Part shown: piece by piece, positions 1 through 10,149 of the stretch | How positions within the stretch are numbered: position 1 is the first letter of the stretch | Layout: each line of letters opens with the position of its first letter | Source of the DNA: Humulus lupulus | Lineage: Eukaryota > Streptophyta > Magnoliopsida > Rosales > Cannabaceae | Assembly: GCF_963169125.1 (NCBI RefSeq) | Contig: NC_084797.1 | Location: 87,384,868-87,448,867, forward strand | Direction: 5' to 3' | DNA length: 64,000 bases | Translations under genes and position numbers: made by a program | Notes under the pieces: generated by a model | Databases searched by the model: none | The model's input: only the letters and a program-made list of their open reading frames with translations | What the model was told of the DNA's origin: nothing

Positions 1-256
1 TGAGGTAGGCTCGATAAAGGATCATTCCTACGGTCCAAAGTACACCCTAAGTTGGTGAGGTAGGCTCGATTAAGGATCTTGTTTTGAGAAATAACACTAA
101 TCGTGAAACGTGACCGATAGTGTGATCGACTATGCTCGAAGTCCCAGTTACAATATTGGACCGTTCCAATGATCTAAAATACCCCCTAATGTGAGAGTTA
201 TGTTTGATTTAGGATCATGTTACAAGATCAGAGTCGGTTGCTAGTATTACTATTGC
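1..256. repeat. Satellite array, left part (about 175-bp monomer)
   Basis: This is the left part of the tandem array that resumes at 2292. Landmarks such as GAGGTAGGCTCGAT and CGTGAAACCTGACC recur. The type A landmark at 57 and the type B landmark at 201 are 144 bp apart instead of 180, so this monomer has lost about 36 bp. The copy at 1-56 is also shortened. The array continues beyond the window edge. No coding potential is seen. Confidence 0.85.
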
Positions 257-2291
257 TGTAACGCCCTGGGTAGCCAAGGCCGCTACACTGTGTGTTTATA
301 AAGGTGCAAGACTTGCTAAGCAAGTCATTTATTTAGAAACATGTCACTGAAGCTATAATTGAACTAGGGTTAAAAGATTTTGGTCATTAAAGATACATTT
401 CATTTGAAAAACATTTCATACATGGGATCCCAAAAGAAATAGAGTTTAAAAGACAGTTTACAAAAATTTCCAGGTTAAATACTGAATTAGCCTCTGTAAG
501 GGAAAAATAGACATTTAAGGTTCTCCTGTCCTGTACCACTCCTCGGCCGTGGCGGCCGATCAGCTAACTATGTACATTCAGCCTCAAAGCTCTCCAACTC
601 AAGACTGGTCCACCTTGCCCTTGCCTTTACCTATACCAAGTAGCACCCGTGAGCCAAGGCCCAGCAAGAAAACTGTAATGCATAGCATAAGTGACAACCA
701 ACAGACACATAATTCACAAATCATCAATCAGATATACAACAGGTCATATTGCTCACATAAACAGTGATATCGATCTACAAACCGGTTGTCAGTTATTCAG
801 ATAACAAACTCGTCACAATCATCAATTTAAACAACAATAAACATATCACACTAAAATCCAGGGCCGGCGCCCTTAGGCCGCACTGACTCCGGCTCGCTTA
901 GGCCGAGCTCAGCGATTATGTTCTTAACCTCAGCTACGAGTGGCCGAGTTGCGCCCTGTGCACAAATATTGATTCCAACCCTCTTAGGCTGTTTATCACA
1001 TGTCCCCATGGCATAATACCATCTCATCACATCACATACAAATATAGGGACCTCTTAGTCCCAACATAATTACATAACTGGGTGTAGTTTCTTACCTTTG
1101 ATTCTGAGTGCTCTGGTTAACTGAAACGATCCTCGAGCAGGATCCCATCCGAGCCCTAGCGTACACCTAGTCACAAATGTAACATAGAATCCTCATTAAC
1201 ATTCAATTCCATAACCTAACCTCGGGACCAATCTCGAGCCCTCGGGAAGCCCTAATTCCACTAAACGGGGTGGTGGAATCAAACCCCGATCCCCCGAGGT
1301 GGTGAAAATAATGATCAAGGTCAAAAATCCTTACCTTTAATGGGGAACTCGACCCTAGGTTTCCCTCTAAGCCCTTCCATCCTTTAGCTCCTCAGTTCCC
1401 AAAGCTTAATTCCCTTAACTTCCATCCAAAACCCATGTTCAGAAATCAACTCTAACAAAACTCATCAAAACATTTAAACCTTACCTCAATTGAGTAGCTT
1501 ATTCCTAATAAATGCTCTAGTTTCACTAAGGACCCTAGCCCCAAACTCCACCCTAAGCTTCCTCTGAGTTACAGCTTCAAAAATCTTCAAGGAGAGTGAG
1601 AGAAAATGTGATCTATAGGGAGAGGGAAAATGAGTCTCTATTTTTCTTCTTTCTTTCTGTTTCTAACACATTCTACATATCCCACTAAGTGTAAAAACTA
1701 GAAAACACAGTTATCTCCTTTTAACCAACAAATGACCATTTTGCCCTCCCATTAAAACCTAGCCTTTAAACATTCTAATGGCATTTTGGTCATTTGCTCC
1801 CAATTCCCGCTAATTCATTGAGTGTGCAATTATCGCTTAAACCCATCATCCCCTAATTAATCACCAATTATTTTCCTCGATGTCAAATAGTCTCCATTAT
1901 ATTTCCCAGATTCCCATAAATACCCCCAGGCTCACCCCGAGCCGAGTATAAATCCCCACCGTGACTATTTCGCTAAACCGCTCACTAGGATCGCCTCGTG
2001 CCACAAGCTGCAAATATATCCACATAATAATGTGGTCTCAACAATTTATCATAGATATTCATGTTTATGCCCTCAACGGGCCAAAATTACAGATATGCCC
2101 TTATAATTTAAATAAGACCTACATGCATACTAATACTCATAATCATGCATCTCATATATCAAAATGATCATATAAGCATGCTTATCACATAATCATGCAT
2201 TTAATCATTTAAATCACACATAATCCAGCTATGCCCTCCCGACACACTAATCACGGCCCTTAAGCCTTATTAGTAATTTTGGGTCGTTACA
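257..2291 (-). mobile_element. Solo LTR, Tekay/Del-type Ty3-gypsy (2035 bp)
   Basis: The LTR reads in reverse from TGTAACGACC at the right end to the GGGCGTTACA type end at the left, and is bounded by TG and CA. It is flanked by the exact 5-bp duplication ATTGC (252-256 and 2292-2296). There is no internal region, so it is a solo LTR left by recombination between two LTRs. Removing the LTR and one ATTGC restores satellite spacing: landmarks at 201 and 2411 become 170 bp apart, the normal B-to-A step. It shares with the LTRs at 15933, 46837 and 56451 the GGTAAGAAA motif (reverse strand near 1090) and the block near 560-680. Short open frames inside are not genes. Confidence 0.9.
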
Positions 2292-3613
2292 ATTGCATTG
2301 GGAAATAATAATAATCGTGATACAAAAACATAAAGTGTAGTATGTTTTCCTCAGTGACGTTGTTAAAAGATCGGACATTTCCAACAGTCCAAATTATTCC
2401 CTAAGTGGGTGAGGTAGGCTCGATTTAGGATCTCGTTGCGAGATCGTAATCAGCCCCTAGTAGTTCCTTCTCTTTGAGAAAAAACACTTATCGTGAAACC
2501 TAACTGACAGTGTGATCAGTTATCATTGGAGACACCATTACCAGATCGGACCTTTCCAACAGTTCGAAATACCCCCCTATGTGGGAAATATGTTTGACTT
2601 TGGATCTTGTTACAAGATCGAAAACGACCCCTAATAGTACCTTCCCTTTGAAAAATAACATAAATCGTGAAACCTGGCCTATGGTGTGATCGACTATCCT
2701 CGGAGACCCTGTTACAAGATTATATTGTTCCAATAGTCCAAAATACCCCCAAATTTGGTGAGGTAGGGTCGATATATGATCTTGTTGTGAGATCAGAGTC
2801 GCTCCCTTTCAGTACCTTCTCATTATGAAATAACACTAATCGTTAAACCTAACCTATATTGTGATCAGTTATCCTCGGAGACCGTGTTACAAGATTGGTC
2901 TGTTCAAATGCATCAAAATACCCCCTAAATGTGAGAAGTGTCTTTGATTTATAATCTTGTTGGGAGATCAGAGTCGGCCCCTAGTAGTACCTTCCCTTTG
3001 AGAAATAACACAAACCGTGAAACCTGACCTATAGTGTGATCGATTATCTTCAGAGACACCACTAATAGATCAAACCGTTATAACAGTCTGAAATACCCTC
3101 GATGTGGGTGAGGTAGGCTTGATTTATGATCTCATTGTGAGATCGGAGTTTGTCCCTAGCAGTACCTTCGCTTTCAAAAATAACGCTAATCGTGAAACCT
3201 AACCTATATTGTGATCGATTATCCTTGGAGACCCTGTTATAAGCTAGGACCGTTCAAGCGGTCTAAAATACCCCATAAATGTTAGAGGTATGTTTGATTT
3301 AAGATCTTTTTACGAGATCGCAGTCGGCATCTAGTAGTACCTTCCCTTTGATATGTAACACTAATTGTGAAACCTGACCTATAATGTAATCGGCTATTCT
3401 CGGAGACCACGTTACAAGATCAGACCGTTCCAACGGTCCGAAAACCCCCCTAAGTGGGTGAGGTAGGCTTGATTTATGATCGCATAGAAAGATCGAAGAA
3501 GGCTCCTAAAAGTACCTTTTCTATGAGAAATAACACTAATCGTGAAACCTAACCTATAGTATCATCGTTTATCTTCAGAGAACAGATCGTCCTGTTCCAA
3601 CAGTCTGAAATAT
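2292..3613. repeat. Satellite array with 350-bp dimeric higher-order repeat
   Basis: Seven to eight tandem monomers of about 170-180 bp alternate strictly between two types. Type A carries GAGGTAGGCT (starts 2411, 2760, 3110, 3460). Type B carries TGTTTGATTT or a close variant (starts 2591, 2941, 3291). A-to-A spacing is 349, 350 and 350; B-to-B spacing is 350 and 350. The types also differ elsewhere: A has AAACCTAACC, B has AAACCTGRCC. The array stops at 3613, where a copia LTR begins. Monomer length is close to that of nucleosome-sized plant satellites, but a centromeric position is only a guess. Confidence 0.9.
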
Positions 3614-4617
3614 TGTTGGGAAAACTTATAGAGGATCTTGTTTATTTTCATGTAGATCTTATATTAAAAAATTAATAAAAGATAACCTAGAACATTTTTC
3701 TAAAATCAAATTCAAACAGAAATAATGATATGAACACTTACATTATACGCAGCGGAATGATTGAGTCATTCCTTCAGTTTCTCTAACCCTTGTATCCTTA
3801 CTGTCGCTGAGTATTACCAAGAAACTGAACCGTTCTTCAATTTTCTTCACAACCTTCCAAAGTATCCTTATAATCACATAGACTTGGGTGGGCAATTCTA
3901 ACCAATAGAGATAGATACAGAGAGAAGAAGAGAAAATAATGATGAGGCTTAGAACACTTATGTTTCTAGAGAGAATCTAAAACCTACTAGCTCTTCTTAT
4001 CTTCTCAGAAACTTGTGTCTGTCATCTCTCACTTAGCACTCCTATTATAGACTCAATTAGGCCATTTAATTTAATTAAAAAATCAATAAAATAATAGAAA
4101 TATCATCTCTAGGTCGAAAATATCACAGGCTTTAGGCCTTTGAAATTATCCATTTAATTATAAGTCCGTTGGACTTAAAATCAAGACCTGTATTATTTTC
4201 TATTGATTAATTAATTAAATAATTATTAAAATCTTTTATCAAATTAATTATTTATAATTTAATTTTTTATTTAAACTTATTTATTAATTTAGATACCAAT
4301 TTATCTTAATTAATAAATATGCTATAATTTCTCTTTTCTTCTCTAAATTACAAAACTCTATGAAACTAACCAAAATTGACCTAGACAACTTTGATAATTC
4401 TAGTTGAAAATTATATAAATTAGTTGAGACTATCTAGATGATTTTATCCAAGGTATAGTGGGGACCATGGGCCTATGAAATCAAGCTCCAATAAGTTATC
4501 ATAAATCTAACAAATAAATTTACTAACTTATTAATTCCTCGTGTCTCCACTAAAGACTCGGAATTGCATTCTTGAATTCAAAGAATGCTTTATAAGAAAT
4601 ATAGATACGTTATTAAT

Positions 4618-5290
4618 TGATACGAACCACACCAACACTGTGATGAAACCCGACACCAAATATGGCACAGCCACCAAGAGCACACGAAATGGAATGAAGA
4701 ACCGCGACCCAATGCCTAGCAAAGCACGAACCTTGGTATGAGGAAGACGCCACAAACGGGGATGGGAATCCGTTTGATAAGTCGGATTGAACGCCACAAG
4801 GGATACCCTTGATAAGTTCGGATAGTCTCTTCAAGAACTCAAGAAGAAAACTCACAAATTTTCATTCAACATAATCTGATTTTTCCAAATGTTTTCAAGG
4901 CCTTATATAGCCGAAAATTACATCAATACAAGCCCCTTTGTCTTCCTAAAAACCGAAATATTAAAGACAAGCCTTTTGTCTTCCTAATGAAACCGAAAAA
5001 TAAAGACAACCCTTTGTCTTCCTAATGAAAACTGAAATTTAAAGACAACCCTTTGTCTTCCTAATAAAAACCGAAAATTAAAGACAAAAGGACTATTGGA
5101 CTCACACAAGTCAAATGTTTGCTTATCACAAAACAAAGACTAAATAAAAAACGTGATTAAAAATAAAAAGACTCATTACAGGAAGCTAAATATTGATCAA
5201 GCTCCTAAACTGGTGTCCTCATCATTCCTCCCCTCTTGACTTGGATCAACTGGAACTTGACTTGGATTTTTAGTCTTGGTGTCCTCATCA
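4618..5290 (-). repeat. 3' LTR of the non-autonomous CRM-like element
   Basis: This 673-bp direct repeat matches 8606-9279 except for one substitution near 4750 and one single-base indel near 4937 by eye. U3 contains four tandem units of about 38 bp (TTTGTC landmarks at about 4937, 4975, 5013, 5052), each with a self-complementary AAAGACAA/TTGTCTTT pair. A TATA-box-like CTATATAAGG lies on the minus strand at 4901-4910. Confidence 0.93.
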
Positions 5291-5994
5291 TTCTCCCCCT
5301 CTTGAGAAAGATTTGACCTCAAATCGTCACCTGCATCAAAAGGACTCAAATCAGAAACATTAAAAGTAGCACTAACAGTATACTCACCTGGTAAATCGAG
5401 TCTGTAGGCATTGTCATTGATCCTTTCTAGCACTTGAAACGGCCCATCTCCTCGAGGTAGCAATTTGGAACGTCTTTGTGCTGGGAATCGCTCTTTCCTC
5501 ATGTGTAACCATACCCAATCACCGGGATCAAAAACCTGCTTGTTAGCATCAAGTTGGTTAGTGTTTAAAAGAGCCTCCTTAACCTCACTTTTTTTTGCAT
5601 AAAAATTATTTTGTTTTCTCTCTAATTTTCCCTCATTGATCGAACTCTTCTCTTTCTTTTCTCTCTCACTTGATTCGACCATTTTCTCTCTTTGTCTCTT
5701 TTTTTTCTCACTCTCATTCATCTTTTCACTCTCCTTCTTTTGCTCACTCAATTTTTTTTTATCACTCAATTTTTGCAACCGCACTTGGTCTTCATATACT
5801 TGCTTTGGCGTCAATGGAGCTAGAGTGATTGTTCGTTGACAGAACGTGAATGAGTACTTGTTGGTGAAGCCATCATGCTGGACTCGCCGATCAAATAGCC
5901 AAGGCCTTCCTAGAAGGAGGAGTCCAGCTTGCATGGGAACCACATCGCACAATACCTCATCCTCATACTTGCCAATTCGAAATGATACCAGCAC
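5197..5994 (-). pseudogene. Protease C-terminus fused to pol C-terminus (pol-deleted)
   Basis: This 265-codon open stretch follows the gag-protease frame directly, in the same frame, separated by one TAG (5995-5997). The intact relative has CAG there. It starts with the protease C-terminal part ([15 protein letters not shown]), runs through a Lys/Glu/Ser-rich linker, and then jumps to the post-integrase segment [14 protein letters not shown] and [20 protein letters not shown]. The intervening RT, RNase H and integrase core found in the intact relative are absent. The last residues are encoded inside the LTR. It ends with a duplicated EGxNDEDT peptide in place of the [13 protein letters not shown] tail of the intact element. 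The product could only be made by TAG readthrough and is probably dispensable. Confidence 0.8.
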
Positions 5995-7437
5995 CTATTT
6001 TGTAACCCTCACTTTACCACTATCATTCAACCACTGCAACTTGTATGGACAAGGATGTCTAAGCGTTGAGAGCCCTAGCTTCTCAACCATGGAAGAACTA
6101 GCAACGTTAGTACAACTACCTCCATCAATAATCACACTACATACCTTGCCTTTCACATGACAACGAGTGTGAAAGATGTTCTCTCGCTGCACCTCTTCTT
6201 CCTCTTCTTTTGCTTGCAAGTTTAAGGCTCGTCTTGTGACTAGTGCAAGCATCTCACCAGATTCTGCCCCAAACTCCTCATCAACGATAGAAACATCTTC
6301 CAATGGTGGCATGTCAGCAAGATCTTCATCTTCAGAATCGAGCTCGCCACTTTCTCGAATCACCATAACTCTCTTGTTTGGACATTGGCTAGCTATGTGT
6401 CCTCGGCCCTGACATTTGAAACACTTTATCTCACTAGAACGGGACGAAGTAGGGGCTGTTTTACCTTGAGGGATCGTGGCTGTGGTGGCTGATTTTGGTG
6501 TAAAGGATGAAGTAGGTTGGTCTTCTTCCTTCTTTGGATAGTTCGACCGCCAAGGTGTTGCACTTGAATTGTGTGGGCTCGGTCTTGGCTTTGAACTTGT
6601 ACTACCCCTCTTGAGCTGCCTCTCAACTTTGATTGCCATATGCACCAAATCCTCCAATTCCACATAATGGTGTAGCTCAATTGGATTAGCAATCTCTCGG
6701 TTCAACCCATTCAAAAACCTTGCCATTGTTGCCTCCCGATCCTCTTCCACATTGGCTCTAATCATAGCCATCTCCATCTCCTTGTAATACTCATCAACAC
6801 TCTTGGAACCTTGACGAAGACCCTGCAACTTAAGGTATAGATCTCGATAATAATGAGATGGTACAAACCGTCGCCTCATCACCCTCTTCATGGCCTCCCA
6901 TGTGTCAATAGGGCGATCTCCACTCCGCCTCCTGTTGATGCACAACTGATCCCACCAAACAATAGCATAATCAGTAAATTCAATGGCAGCAAGTTTTACC
7001 TTCTTCATGTCAGAGTAGTTGTGACAATCGAAAACCAACTCCATCTTCTTCTCCCACTCAAGGTATGCTTCAGGATCACTCTTCCCCTGAAATGTGGGGA
7101 TTCTCATCTTGATATTTCCCAAATTATTGTCTACCCAGTTCCTAGCTTCTCTATCTCGGCCATACCTCCTATGGTTACCCTCTGACATCCTATCATATTC
7201 TTCCTCTAAATCGCCCCCATCAATCTCTCTTTCACCCTCAACATCCCGTTGTTGCACCCTGTTCCTCCGTGCCCTCCATTGCGTTCCATCTTCTACCCTA
7301 TCCAACCTCTCATGTATCTGCTCACACTCCGTCCTCATCATCCTTCGCATCTCCCCAATTAATGCTTGCATTTGTATATTCGGAACCTCAGGTGGCAGAA
7401 TATCATTGCTTGCATTTTTCTCTGGATTTTGTGCCAT
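5995..7437 (-). CDS. Gag and N-terminal protease of the non-autonomous CRM-like element
   Basis: This 480-residue frame encodes the capsid and nucleocapsid that package element RNA, plus the start of the aspartic protease. In order: an acidic coiled N-terminus with [20 protein letters not shown] (about 30-50); a retrotransposon gag domain (about 115-275) with the [14 protein letters not shown] motif; a Ser/Pro-rich linker; a CCHC zinc knuckle [14 protein letters not shown] (about 339-352); and the protease active site IIDGGSCTN, with DGG in place of the common DSG/DTG, as in the intact relative. It ends at TAG where the relative has CAG. The ATG is 9 bp after a polypyrimidine-CAG that resembles a splice acceptor. 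The frame is otherwise intact, so Gag could still be made. Confidence 0.88.
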   Translation of the reverse strand: MAQNPEKNASNDILPPEVPNIQMQALIGEMRRMMRTECEQIHERLDRVEDGTQWRARRNRVQQRDVEGEREIDGGDLEEEYDRMSEGNHRRYGRDREARNWVDNNLGNIKMRIPTFQGKSDPEAYLEWEKKMELVFDCHNYSDMKKVKLAAIEFTDYAIVWWDQLCINRRRSGDRPIDTWEAMKRVMRRRFVPSHYYRDLYLKLQGLRQGSKSVDEYYKEMEMAMIRANVEEDREATMARFLNGLNREIANPIELHHYVELEDLVHMAIKVERQLKRGSTSSKPRPSPHNSSATPWRSNYPKKEEDQPTSSFTPKSATTATIPQGKTAPTSSRSSEIKCFKCQGRGHIASQCPNKRVMVIRESGELDSEDEDLADMPPLEDVSIVDEEFGAESGEMLALVTRRALNLQAKEEEEEVQRENIFHTRCHVKGKVCSVIIDGGSCTNVASSSMVEKLGLSTLRHPCPYKLQWLNDSGKVRVTK

Positions 7438-8593
7438 GATGGAAATCTGAAAAATAAGGTTAGAATAATATGGAGAAAAGACCTCACCACACTCCCTTAC
7501 GTGTTTTCACTCAAAAATTGTCACTCAAGTCCACTCGTGTTTCACTCAACTTTAATGGCTTTTACCCTCAAATAGGCTCACACCTCTGCCTTTTTCCACT
7601 CGTATTCTTCTTTAAGTTCTTTCAAAACTAATCCAACGGTAATATGGAGTATTCAAGCAGCAAATTCAACCAAACAAACCAAACGAACACCGACGAAAAC
7701 TGGTGAAAAAATGACGAAAAACGATGATTTTTTTGGAACACTTGTGTGGGGTTTTGGCAAAAAGGCCTCTAGACCATAGGGAACAAGAATAGAACAAAGT
7801 TTTTTTTTATTTATTATTTTTTTTTTTTAGAGTTCGGATCCTCTTGGTTTTCTTCTTCTTTCTTTTCTTTCTTCTTTGATTTCTCAAATGCAGATGCAAG
7901 GACGATTCGAAAACAAAACAAATCAGATTTCACAAGAGAAACAATAGAGACTCAATGCAGATTCGGATTTCACAAAAAAGAAAAGAGAAAACTCAACCCA
8001 CATTCGGATTTAACAATAAGAATAAGAGAAACTCAATCCCAACTCAGATTTCACCATAAGAACAAGAGAAAACTCAATCCCAATTCAGATTTCACAATAA
8101 GAACAAGAAAAAAAACTCAATCCCAATTCAGATTTCACAATAAGAACAAGAGAAATCTCAAACCCAATTTCAGATTTTACAATAAGAACAAGAGAAAACC
8201 AATGCAAAGTCAGATTCCACACGTAGAACAAGATAAAACTCAAAGCCCTAATTCACGTTAAGAACCCTAATTCATGATTTCAGAAATGAAAAGAAAACAA
8301 AATAGGGGATTACAAAGGAATTGAAACTTTGTGTAGACTAGTTTCAGATTTCAAGGGATTTCACAAAGAAATAATGGGAACTAGGAAATAAGAACACGAT
8401 TTGAACAAAGAAACAATCTGGAATAAAGAGATTAAATGGTTTCAGATTTTTAGAAGGAAAACAGGAACACAGACTAAGAAAATCAAGAACACGAATAGAT
8501 AGATTTTTTTTTTTCAAGAAATCCTAATATAATAACACGAACTGAATAGAAAAAAAAATGAAAAATGATAGGCCAAACTGGATGATCCTAATC
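7438..8593 (-). other. 5' untranslated leader of the non-autonomous element
   Basis: This non-coding leader between primer site and gag is rich in repeated short A/G blocks (for example CTCAATCC..ATTTCAC variants near 7970-8170 on the plus strand) and poly-T runs. The intact element has an equivalent leader (31151-32380). A CTAAC-polypyrimidine-CAG just before the gag ATG looks like a 3' splice site in both. Confidence 0.6.
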
Positions 8594-8604
8594 TCTGATA
8601 CCAA
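8594..8604 (-). other. Primer-binding site for tRNA-iMet (non-autonomous element)
   Basis: On the minus strand TGGTATCAGAG lies just inside the 5' LTR. It is complementary to the 3' end of plant initiator methionine tRNA, the usual primer for minus-strand synthesis in this group. Confidence 0.85.
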
Positions 8605-8605
8605 C

Positions 8606-9279
8606 TGATACGAACCACACCAACACTGTGATGAAACCCGACACCAAATATGGCACAGCCACCAAGAGCACACGAAATGGAATGAAGAACCGCGACCCAA
8701 TGCCTAGCAAAGCACGAACCTTGGTATGAGGAAGATGCCACAAACGGGGATGGGAATCCGTTTGATAAGTCGGATTGAACGCCACAAGGGATACCCTTGA
8801 TAAGTTCGGATAGTCTCTTCAAGAACTCAAGAAGAAAACTCACAAATTTTCATTCAACATAATCTGATTTTTCCAAATGTTTTCAAGGCCTTATATAGCC
8901 GAAAATTACATCAATACAAGCCCCCTTTGTCTTCCTAAAAACCGAAATATTAAAGACAAGCCTTTTGTCTTCCTAATGAAACCGAAAAATAAAGACAACC
9001 CTTTGTCTTCCTAATGAAAACTGAAATTTAAAGACAACCCTTTGTCTTCCTAATAAAAACCGAAAATTAAAGACAAAAGGACTATTGGACTCACACAAGT
9101 CAAATGTTTGCTTATCACAAAACAAAGACTAAATAAAAAACGTGATTAAAAATAAAAAGACTCATTACAGGAAGCTAAATATTGATCAAGCTCCTAAACT
9201 GGTGTCCTCATCATTCCTCCCCTCTTGACTTGGATCAACTGGAACTTGACTTGGATTTTTAGTCTTGGTGTCCTCATCA
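8606..9279 (-). repeat. 5' LTR of the non-autonomous CRM-like element
   Basis: This 674-bp LTR is nearly identical to 4618-5290. It carries the promoter: TATA-like CTATATAAGG on the minus strand at 8889-8898, with the 38-bp U3 repeats upstream of it (to the right in plus coordinates). Confidence 0.93.
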
Positions 9280-10149
9280 TTAATTATCCATTGTTAAAAC
9301 CATAATTGTTACTCAATCCTTTATAGATGGTCGGCAATGAGATGGGACTAAAATACCATTTTACCCCTGATTGTATTTTATCCTTAAAACACTTAGTTCC
9401 TTATAAATTATATCTCAGTAAACTAATATTAATTACTGAAATGAGATCTCTCATTTAGAACCTTCAACCAAACTAAAAGGAAACCATTGTTTCACTTCTT
9501 CATCAAAATCTATAGATGTTAATATCTACGATTAACACTCCCACTCAATTATACTACATATTTCCCAAGATGTAAGTATGGGCTAGTCTGTAGGGTAAGC
9601 TGGTAATGAACAAGTCAAAGAACTCAAATATTACAATCAGTTAGAATACTAACCACTAAGAATTGAGATTGAATTGACCTATGATCAACTATATGATATG
9701 ACTAGAATAGATAATAACGGTATGTTTACTTATCCTATCTACTGTCACTATCTATCCAGTCTGATGTAACAAATACATCTGATCTTATCTAATTTGCTAA
9801 TGTTCTAGAAAGAACACATAACATTGCGATGTGTAAGTAGATCATATCGTACATTGGCAAATCAGTGTAATTCCTGTGCACTGGCTAATCTTAGGACTAA
9901 CTTATTTTGAACATATAATCAAATTTATATTCCATTGTGATTAAGTCAATATAAATATGATTAGCTATATGCTCGGGATTTAATAGAAGTTTATATTAAA
10001 CAGATAATCATGAAAATAAAACATGTGAGAAAAGTGATTGACCAAGTCAAAAAATAATTTCTATTCTTTTATTGATAATAAAATGAGATAACAAAGAAAT
10101 TTGGTTTTAATTAGGGCATAAACCCCAACAAACTCCCACTTGCACTAAT

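Larger units (their letters stand above)
4618..9279 (-). mobile_element. Non-autonomous CRM-like Ty3-gypsy element, complete (4662 bp)
   Basis: This is a complete element with two near-identical LTRs (4618-5290 and 8606-9279) and an exact 5-bp target duplication TTAAT (4613-4617, 9280-9284). LTR ends are TGATGAGG and GTATCA in element orientation. A tRNA-iMet primer site follows the 5' LTR, and an AGAGGGGGAGAA polypurine tract precedes the 3' LTR. It codes gag, protease and the far C-terminus of pol. Reverse transcriptase, RNase H and the integrase core are missing through one internal deletion. Comparison with the full element at 30421-37625 places the junction between the NTNQLD peptide and the NKQVF peptide. 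I noticed only two differences between the LTRs, so insertion was recent. It probably moved using enzymes from an intact relative. Confidence 0.93.
3614..10130 (-). mobile_element. 3' LTR of a Ty1/copia element, split by a nested insertion
   Basis: The LTR starts TGTTGGG at 3614 and ends CCCAACA at 10130, the usual copia inverted ends. It is interrupted from 4618 to 9279 by a CRM-like element. Without that insert and one TSD copy it is about 1850 bp. Immediately inside the element, at 10131-10150 on the minus strand, is a purine-rich AGTGGGAGTT polypurine tract. The left flank is satellite DNA. The 5' LTR is not in the window, so no target duplication can be checked. Confidence 0.8.

Noticed and set aside
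1..3613. Regular repeats that might suggest a CRISPR array
   Set aside because: Units are about 175 bp, contiguous, without unique spacers, and the DNA is from a plant. It is a satellite.
8514..8843. Hydrophobic open frames in the LTRs at 4613-4855, 8514-8843, 30900-31226 and 37389-37658
   Set aside because: The same frame recurs because it lies in LTR sequence; it has no start context or family and runs through the R/U5 region. Chance frames.
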